A stretch of DNA of 64,000 bases, from assembly GCA_018333605.1 (NCBI GenBank), contig JAGXSV010000073.1, positions 1 to 64,000 of the forward strand. Direction: 5' to 3'. The notes beneath the pieces were generated by a model. That model saw only the letters and a list, made by a program, of their open reading frames with translations, searched no databases and had not been told where the DNA came from. How positions within the stretch are numbered: position 1 is the first letter of the stretch; every line of letters starts with the position of its first letter. This document shows positions 58,718 to 64,000 of the stretch, piece after piece. The stretch comes from Hydrogenophaga sp. Lineage in GTDB: Bacteria; Pseudomonadota; Gammaproteobacteria; Burkholderiales; Burkholderiaceae_C. The position numbers and the translations under genes are program-made.

Positions 58718-58774
58718 TCGGGTTCCAGTAGAAGGTTCCAGCAAGGAAAAGGGCAGATTCGGGGAGGGGCAGAT

Positions 58775-59500
58775 TCAGACCGGGTTGACCGGTTTCCACC
58801 AGTGCAGGTGTTCGGAGGCGCCTTGCAGCAGTTGCCAGGCGGTGTCGACGGCCCGGCGAGCTGCGGGGCGCTGCATGCCCAGGCCCAGCAGGATCATGAC
58901 CACGGTCTCGCGGATGCCGGCGCCGTCGAGTTGGCCCGTTCGGGAGATGCGCCTGGCTCCCTCGACACTGGTGCCGATCACCAGGTCAAAGGCGGCCTCG
59001 ATGGCGTCGAACTTGAAGACGCCTTGATCGCGTCCATGGTTCAGGCTGCGGTAAACCAGTTGGCGCCGCGGGTCCTCGCCGCTGGTGCGGTCGATCATGT
59101 CGGCGTGCGAAATGATGGCACCGTGAGGGGGGTCCATCGCCGCTCGGGCCAGTGCCATCAGCGGGCCTGTGGCCAGCATCACTGCGCCATCGTCCAGGGG
59201 GCCGAACAGGCGGTCGTAGCTGAGCAGCATCTCGCTCGCCGCGCTGCGGCCGATTTCGACCAGCACCTCGTCCAGCGTGTCGAAGTACTTGTAGAAGGTG
59301 CCGCGTGACACATCGGCCGCACGGATCACGTCGTCGATCACGGGGCGGCGTCCTCCGGGGCTCTGGCTGTAGACGTCCATGGTCGCCGCGATCAGGCGTT
59401 CGCGCATGCGGGCACGCCGCTCGCGCGCCACTCGGTGGCGATGATTGGCCTCGGGCTGTTCAGCTTCAGGCGGTTCGAGGTGGACCTGGCGGGCGTTCAT
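58775..59500 (-). CDS. TetR family regulator
   Basis: TetR regulator of 241 residues from ATG 59500. A basic stretch (RHRVARERRARMRERLIAAT) leads into the HTH with VIDDVIRAADVSRGTFYKYF. The C-terminal domain has a Trp-rich end (SEHLHWWKPV). It may control its own operon and the divergent P450 at 59738; the 237-bp gap carries two TGTTCA-type boxes in opposite orientation. The recognition helix AADVSRGTFYxYF is the same as in the TetR at 40568, so both could bind similar sites. Confidence 0.87.
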   Translation of the reverse strand: MNARQVHLEPPEAEQPEANHRHRVARERRARMRERLIAATMDVYSQSPGGRRPVIDDVIRAADVSRGTFYKYFDTLDEVLVEIGRSAASEMLLSYDRLFGPLDDGAVMLATGPLMALARAAMDPPHGAIISHADMIDRTSGEDPRRQLVYRSLNHGRDQGVFKFDAIEAAFDLVIGTSVEGARRISRTGQLDGAGIRETVVMILLGLGMQRPAARRAVDTAWQLLQGASEHLHWWKPVNPV

Positions 59501-59737
59501 GGTCTTCAGGTGGCGAGGCGGATGTCGTTGAGCAGAACCAAATTCGATTCCCGCTGGAGAAAGGCGAGCTAATGTTGAACAGTTATTGACATTGTGATCA
59601 TATAAGTTCAAAGTGGCATAGGTGTTTACTATGATTCAAGCTAGGTTTACCCGCTTGTGATTTCGTGTTAAGTAATGCAGAATTTAAAAAACTGTTCATA
59701 AATAAATCGATGCTACGCACCCATGTGAGTGCCGGGC
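59501..59737. promoter_or_regulatory. Divergent control region: TetR and P450
   Basis: AT-rich region with TGAACA at 59576-59581 and TGTTCA at 59693-59698, an inverted pair about 110 bases apart (TGAACAGTT and AACTGTTCA match over nine bases). ATGCAGAATTT at 59675-59685 is identical to 3205-3215. The boxes lie where they could control both divergent genes. No strong -35/-10 pair is evident. Confidence 0.5.
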
Positions 59738-61018
59738 ATGAAGCCTGAAATGACCAACTCCACCAGCAGTCTTGAGCGGGCATTTGCGGGCGTCGCAGAT
59801 AACTACCGCGGTTCCGATGTCGACCTCAACGCGGTCTACGCGGTCATGCGCCGCGACTCGCCAGTGATCGCGGAGAACTTCATGGCGGGTCTCGGTGTTC
59901 CCAACATTGCGGGGCTGGACGCGAACCGCCCGACGTTCACCGTCTTCAAGTACCGCGATGTGATGGCGGTGCTTCGAGATGCGACCAACTTCACCAGCGG
60001 CTTCATCGCGGAAGGTCTGGGCGCGTTTTTCGACGGCCTGATCCTGACCGGCATGGACGGCGACGAGCACCGCAAGGCCCGTGCGTTGCTGCAGCCGATC
60101 TTCATGCCCGAGGTGGTGAACCGGTGGAAGCCGAAGATGGACGCCATCGTCCGCAGCGAGTACCTGCAGCCCCTGGTGGCCAGCAAGCGTGCCGATCTGA
60201 TGGACTTTGCGTTGCACTTCCCGATCCGCCTGATCTATTCGCTGATCGGCTTCCCGGAGAACGAGCCTGAACGTGTCAAACAGGTTGCGGCCTGGGCACT
60301 TGCGATACTGGCAGGCCCTCAGGTTGACCCGGAAAAGGCGGCCCAGGCACGTGGGGCGGCCATGGAGGCCGCCAAGCAGCTCTACGACGCGGTCAAGGAG
60401 GCCGTGGTTCAGGTGCGAGCTGCGGGTGCGACGGGCGACGACCTGATCAGCAGGTTGATCCGCGCGGAGTACGAAGGCCACCAGCTCGACGACCATGAGA
60501 TCACCACCTTCGTGCGTTCGCTGCTGCCGGCGGCCGGCGAAACCACCACACGCACGTTTGGTTCGCTGCTGGTGTTGCTGCTGGAGCGCCCGGAGCTGCT
60601 GGAACGGGTTCGCAACGACCGCGCGCTGGTGGGCAAGGCCATCGATGAGGCGGTGCGGTTTGAGCCCGTGGCCACGTTCAAGGTGCGCCAGGCGGCGCAG
60701 GATCTGGAGATCGATGGGGTGAAGATTCCCAAGGGGGCCATGGTGCAGGCCATCGTGATGTCGGCCAACCGAGACGAAGAAGCTTTTGAGCACGCGGACC
60801 AGTTCGACATCGACCGCAAACCCAAGCCGTCGTTTGGCTTTGGCTTCGGCCCGCACATGTGCATCGGTCAGTTCATCGCCAAGACCGAGATGCAGGTGGC
60901 GCTGAACGCGGTGCTCGATCTGTTGCCCAACTTGCGACTGGATCCCGCGCAGCCCGCGCCGAGGATCACTGGTGCCCAGCTGCGTGGGCCGCACGAATTG
61001 CATGTGGTGTGGGACTGA
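59738..61018 (+). CDS. Cytochrome P450 (paralogue 3)
   Basis: Class I P450 of 426 residues from ATG 59738 (ATG 59750 is an alternative). I-helix SLLPAAGETTTRTFGS, ExxR in DEAVRFEPVATFK, heme loop FGFGPHMCIGQ with the Cys near residue 375. It shares the LERAFAG-x-ADNYRGSDVDL opening with the P450 at 31172. It precedes a Bug receptor gene by 13 bases. All three P450s of the window thus descend from one ancestor. Confidence 0.93.
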   Translation: MKPEMTNSTSSLERAFAGVADNYRGSDVDLNAVYAVMRRDSPVIAENFMAGLGVPNIAGLDANRPTFTVFKYRDVMAVLRDATNFTSGFIAEGLGAFFDGLILTGMDGDEHRKARALLQPIFMPEVVNRWKPKMDAIVRSEYLQPLVASKRADLMDFALHFPIRLIYSLIGFPENEPERVKQVAAWALAILAGPQVDPEKAAQARGAAMEAAKQLYDAVKEAVVQVRAAGATGDDLISRLIRAEYEGHQLDDHEITTFVRSLLPAAGETTTRTFGSLLVLLLERPELLERVRNDRALVGKAIDEAVRFEPVATFKVRQAAQDLEIDGVKIPKGAMVQAIVMSANRDEEAFEHADQFDIDRKPKPSFGFGFGPHMCIGQFIAKTEMQVALNAVLDLLPNLRLDPAQPAPRITGAQLRGPHELHVVWD

Positions 61019-61031
61019 GGAGCCAGACGGT

Positions 61032-62018
61032 ATGAAGCGCTCGTTTGTGATGTCCCGTCGCCAGTGGCTGCTGGCCAGTGCAGCCATTGGGTTGTCCCCG
61101 CTGCTGGGCGCCGAGGAAGCCTTTCCCGCCAGGGCCGTGAACCTGGTGGTGCCATTTCCGCCTGGTGGACTGGCCGACAGCGTGGCGAGGTTGCTGGCCC
61201 CCTCGCTGGAGCGGGCGCTTGGGCAACCCGTGGTGGTGATGAACCGGGTCGGTGCGGCGGGTGCGATCGGGGCGGCTGCGGTGGCCACCGCCAAGCCCGA
61301 TGGCTATTCGGTGCTCTTCGCCCTGTCGAGTGTGTCCACCCTGCCTGAACAGGCCGTGGTCAATCAACAGAAGCCGGCCTTCTTGTTGAGCCAGCTCAGG
61401 CCGATCGCACGCGTCAGCACCGACCCCCTGGCCATCGTGGTCAGGGCCGAGAGCCCTTTCAAATCCTTGGGCGAAATGATGGTCCAGGCGCGCTCAAAGC
61501 CGGGTGAGGTGAGCTACGGCTCGTCGGGCAACTACGGCACCGTGCACGTGCCGATCGAGATCTTTGCCCATGAAGCGAAGCTGAAGCTCAACCACATTCC
61601 TTATGCGGGCGGCGGTCCCTTGATGGTGGGGCTGCTGGGTGGTCAGGTGGACTTCACCATGCTGCCTCGCTCGTCGATCACGTCCCAGGTCCGTGCCGGC
61701 AAGCTGCGCATCCTGGCAACCGTGGGTGCTGAAGCGTGGCCGCAGTTTCCTTCGGTTCCAAACACCGCGGCTTTGGGTCTGAATGTGGATGTGCAGCCCT
61801 GGACGGGCGCGTTTGTTCCCCTGGACACCCCTGCTGCCGTGGTGGACCGGCTGCGCTCTGCGTTTCGGATGGCCACAGAGAATGCCGAGTTCAAGCAGGC
61901 GTTGCTCAAGGCAGAGGGCGGCCCGGCCTACCTGGACGCGGCCGAGTTCCGGACCTTTTGGGACCAGGATGCCGCACGTCTGACCCAGGCGGTCCGGCGC
62001 ATGGGCAAGCTCGAATAG
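61032..62018 (+). CDS. Tripartite tricarboxylate transporter receptor (Bug/TctC family)
   Basis: Periplasmic solute-binding protein of 328 residues. The signal peptide contains a twin Arg (MSRRQWLLASAAIGLSPLLG), so export by the Tat system is possible. The mature part starts with AVNLVVPFPPGGLADSVARL, the Bug signature; VNRVGAAGAIGAAAVA and IPYAGGGPLMVGLLGGQVDF are also typical. No TctA/TctB membrane genes are nearby, as is common for orphan Bug proteins of betaproteobacteria. It may bind an organic acid substrate or intermediate. Confidence 0.9.
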   Translation: MKRSFVMSRRQWLLASAAIGLSPLLGAEEAFPARAVNLVVPFPPGGLADSVARLLAPSLERALGQPVVVMNRVGAAGAIGAAAVATAKPDGYSVLFALSSVSTLPEQAVVNQQKPAFLLSQLRPIARVSTDPLAIVVRAESPFKSLGEMMVQARSKPGEVSYGSSGNYGTVHVPIEIFAHEAKLKLNHIPYAGGGPLMVGLLGGQVDFTMLPRSSITSQVRAGKLRILATVGAEAWPQFPSVPNTAALGLNVDVQPWTGAFVPLDTPAAVVDRLRSAFRMATENAEFKQALLKAEGGPAYLDAAEFRTFWDQDAARLTQAVRRMGKLE

Positions 62019-62027
62019 GCGGCCACG

Positions 62028-62807
62028 ATGGACCTGGGCATTGCGGGCCGCAAGGCCATCGTCTGCGCTTCATCGCGGGGGCTCGGAAAGGCCTGTGCCG
62101 TGGCGCTCGCGCGCGAAGGCTGCCTGGTGGTGATCAATGGTCGCCGCGCGGACACGCTGCATGCGACCGCTGCGGAGATCGCTGCCATCTCGGGACGCTC
62201 TCCCGTCGTGGTGGTGGCGGATGTGAGCACCGATGCAGGGCGCACGGCGTTGCTGGCCGCCTGCCCGGCCCCCGACATCCTGGTGACCAACAACGGGGGG
62301 CCGGTGCCCGGTGAGGCCGGGCAATGGGACCACGCCACCTGGATCGCCGCCGTTGAGAGCAACATGCTCAGCGGCATTCTGCTGATTCAGGCGGTGGTGC
62401 CCGGGATGCGGGCGCGCCGCTTCGGGCGCATCGTCAACATCACCTCGGCGATGGTGAAGTCACCCAAGTTGATGCTTGGTCTTTCCACCGCTTCGCGCGC
62501 GGGCCTGACCGCTTTCTCGAAAGCGATGTCCAACGAGGTGGTGCGCGACAACGTCACCATCAACAACCTGCTGCCCGAGCGCATCGAGACCGATCGCATT
62601 CGGTACATGACCGGGCAGCTGGCCGAGCGTCGGCAGCTCACGCTGGAGCAGGCCCGTGCCGAATTGCTCAAGCCGGTCGCCGCCAGGCGGTTTGGCCGAC
62701 CCGAGGAGCTGGCCGATGCCTGTGCCTTTTTGTGTTCGGCGCAGGCGGGGTACATCAGTGGCCAGAACCTTCAGGTGGATGGCGGCAGCTACGAAGGCCT
62801 GATTTAA
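62028..62807 (+). CDS. SDR-fold protein lacking the Tyr-Lys catalytic pair
   Basis: SDR of 259 residues with cofactor motif CASSRGLGKACAVA, TNNGG at the NNAG position, and a Ser at the usual place (NITSAMVK). At the YxxxK position it reads STASR: Ser instead of Tyr and Arg instead of Lys. This variant group is known in FabG-like SDRs and may not catalyse the usual hydride transfer. The loop VDGGSYEGLI closes the protein. It follows the Bug gene by nine bases and overlaps the convergent VOC gene by four bases. Confidence 0.83.
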   Translation: MDLGIAGRKAIVCASSRGLGKACAVALAREGCLVVINGRRADTLHATAAEIAAISGRSPVVVVADVSTDAGRTALLAACPAPDILVTNNGGPVPGEAGQWDHATWIAAVESNMLSGILLIQAVVPGMRARRFGRIVNITSAMVKSPKLMLGLSTASRAGLTAFSKAMSNEVVRDNVTINNLLPERIETDRIRYMTGQLAERRQLTLEQARAELLKPVAARRFGRPEELADACAFLCSAQAGYISGQNLQVDGGSYEGLI

Positions 62808-63217
62808 CGAAGCGGAGCAGAGAGCGTTTTCCAGTTTTCAGGAGGCGTTTCGGTTTCTGCAAAATCCAGTTCAACTTCAACGCCGTTGGGGTCGTTGAAA
62901 AACAGCTGCCATGTCCTGTTCGCGCCCGGCGAACGGATCAAGCGCAGATTCACACCGTGCGCACGCAAGCTGGCGATGGTGTCGGTCAGGCCCTCGGCCC
63001 AATAGGCCATGTGGTCGAGCGCACCCCGTCGGGGCGTGGGCATCTGGTCCACGGCCACCACATGCAGGACAGGGTGCTCGTGCACATAGAGCCACAGACC
63101 CGGGACCGGGAACGGAGGTCGCGGTCCCTCGCGCATGCCCAGCAGGTCGACATAGAAGCTGCGGGTGGCCTCCAGCTGGTCGGTCACGATGGTGAAATGG
63201 TCGGGTCGCTGGATCAC
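62804..63217 (-). CDS. VOC family protein (glyoxalase-like)
   Basis: Single-module-pair VOC protein of 137 residues: DHFTIVTDQLEATRSFYVDLLG opens with a metal-ligand His, HVVAVDQ and DHMAYWAEGL supply the second-module His, and FNDPNGVEVELDF ends with the ligand Glu. Typical of small isomerases, lyases or resistance-type VOC proteins. Much smaller than the VOC protein at 10124. Substrate unknown. Confidence 0.85.
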   Translation of the reverse strand: MIQRPDHFTIVTDQLEATRSFYVDLLGMREGPRPPFPVPGLWLYVHEHPVLHVVAVDQMPTPRRGALDHMAYWAEGLTDTIASLRAHGVNLRLIRSPGANRTWQLFFNDPNGVEVELDFAETETPPENWKTLSAPLR

Positions 63218-63275
63218 AACAGACTCCTTGGCTCTCGCCGGTTCGGTAACGCGGGGTGGAACGGGTGGGGTGCCT

Positions 63276-64000
63276 TCAGGCGCTGGAACGGTGGACGGTT
63301 CGATGAAGCTGCATCACCAGCAGGAAGCCCGCGATGCCCAGCAGCCCCGAGACCAGGAACACCTCGGCGTAACCCCAACCCGAGGCGATCAAGCCCATCA
63401 AAGGTCCGGCCAGGCCAACCGCCAGATCAAAGAACAGCGACAAGGCACTGAGTGCCGCACCCCGATTGGCAGGGGGTGTGCGCTCCAGGGTTTCCACCCC
63501 CAGCCCCGGGTAGACCCATGAAACACCGATACCGGTCAGCCCGGCACCGAGCATCACCAGTTCGGGTGAGGGGGCCTGCCATATCAGCAGCAAGCCCAGG
63601 CTCTGGACGAGCATGCACGCCGCGACCACCCGGTAGCCACCGAACCGTGGCAGCAAGTTGGGGGAAACCAGTCGGGCGACGATGAACGCCACACCGAAAC
63701 TGCTCAGGCAGTAGGCGGCGTTATCCCACCCGAGGCTGTTGAAATAGAGCGCGATGAAGGCGGTGAGGCTGCCAAAACCCACCGAACTGCAGGCCATGGC
63801 GGCGCCGTTGGACATGACCGCCAGGAACACATGGCGGAAGGGTTGACGGGCGCCCGACACGATGGTTGCCGCTGACCGGGTCGATGCGAACAGCAAGGCC
63901 AGAAGGCCGAGCAGGGCGGTGCACAGTCCGATGCCGATCAGGTGCGTTCCATCGCGCACGAGCACGCCCAAGGGGGCTCCCAGCGCGGTTCCACCGTAGG
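63276..64000 (-). CDS. MFS transporter, C-terminal part (5' cut by window edge)
   Basis: The frame is open to the right edge and already shows a membrane region (YGGTALGAPLGVLVRDGTH) typical of the end of an N-terminal MFS half. The remaining ~240 residues give seven to eight helices, ending at 63276. It resembles drug/metabolite exporters of the MFS_1 type. A TTG at 63971 should not be taken as the start. It follows the VOC gene's promoter side by 58 bases on the same strand. Confidence 0.82.
   Translation of the reverse strand, partial: YGGTALGAPLGVLVRDGTHLIGIGLCTALLGLLALLFASTRSAATIVSGARQPFRHVFLAVMSNGAAMACSSVGFGSLTAFIALYFNSLGWDNAAYCLSSFGVAFIVARLVSPNLLPRFGGYRVVAACMLVQSLGLLLIWQAPSPELVMLGAGLTGIGVSWVYPGLGVETLERTPPANRGAALSALSLFFDLAVGLAGPLMGLIASGWGYAEVFLVSGLLGIAGFLLVMQLHRTVHRSSA

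Noticed and set aside
1-64000. CRISPR arrays or phage structural genes
   Set aside because: No regularly spaced repeats, Cas-like proteins, or phage capsid, tail or terminase motifs were seen.

Overview
This 64 kb window is high-GC DNA, most likely from a betaproteobacterium of the Comamonadaceae/Burkholderiales type. That placement is an inference from protein character, a Bug-type solute receptor and a tRNA-Asn fragment of betaproteobacterial type; no rRNA or taxonomic marker is present. Almost the whole window is one large catabolic gene cluster for a hydrophobic cyclic compound. The substrate cannot be read from the sequence; a terpenoid, steroid-like molecule or alkyl-aromatic acid would fit the enzyme set.

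Layout. 1-1600 is the scarred end of a genomic island: the right end of an IS5-group element, three gene remnants, and the 3' half of a tRNA-Asn (cut at the anticodon loop) with its terminator. 1702-2967 is a YegD-like Hsp70. 3340-13327 (+) is a nine-gene operon: outer-membrane DUF1302 protein, DUF1329 protein, YCF48-like protein and RND/MMPL transporter, then a two-module VOC protein, crotonase, SDR and DUF1993 protein, closed by a clear terminator at 13425. 13491-17692 (-) encodes a DUF35/SCP-x-type pair, an MFS transporter and a ferredoxin reductase. 17831-20123 (+) holds an SDR, a hemerythrin and an FAH-family hydrolase. 20151-26450 is a TetR repressor divergent from SDR, acyl-CoA dehydrogenase, APH-type kinase, CoA ligase and SDR, with a strong palindromic operator between. 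26466-28737 is an aldo/keto reductase divergent from an amidohydrolase.

29128-37096 is the oxygenase core: two paralogous Rieske oxygenase alpha/beta pairs, a P450, a second type of amidohydrolase, an MDR reductase and two very small ORFs with related beginnings. 37112-42440 holds a DUF2889 protein, an SDR, a second CoA ligase, a TetR with a Lys/Ala-rich tail and a UspA-hemerythrin fusion. 42665-48938 (+) is a tightly coupled lower-pathway operon: amidohydrolase, FAH hydrolase, 3-hydroxyacyl-CoA dehydrogenase, thiolase, AhpD-like protein, glutathione peroxidase, MFS. 49004-52073 is more general metabolism (GST, FolM-like, FolB, MFS). 52123-59500 (-) runs TetR, CrtI/PYROXD2-like oxidoreductase, P450, an unrecognised 343-aa protein, NTF2-like, flavin reductase with a MarR-like tail, NTF2-like, SDR. 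59738-62807 (+) is a third P450, a Bug receptor and an SDR lacking catalytic residues. The window ends with a VOC protein and a cut MFS gene.

How it may work (inference): uptake through the DUF1302/RND module; CoA activation; hydroxylation by P450s and Rieske oxygenases; dehydrogenation by many SDRs; C-C cleavage by FAH, amidohydrolase and DUF35/SCP-x proteins; then beta-oxidation. Paralogous duplication is pervasive (two oxygenases, three P450s, two ligases, two amidohydrolases, two NTF2). Intergenic regions share short motifs (TGTTCA-type, ATGCAGAATTT, GGTAAACCCTTG), suggesting one regulon. No ferredoxin gene for the Rieske/P450 enzymes is visible.
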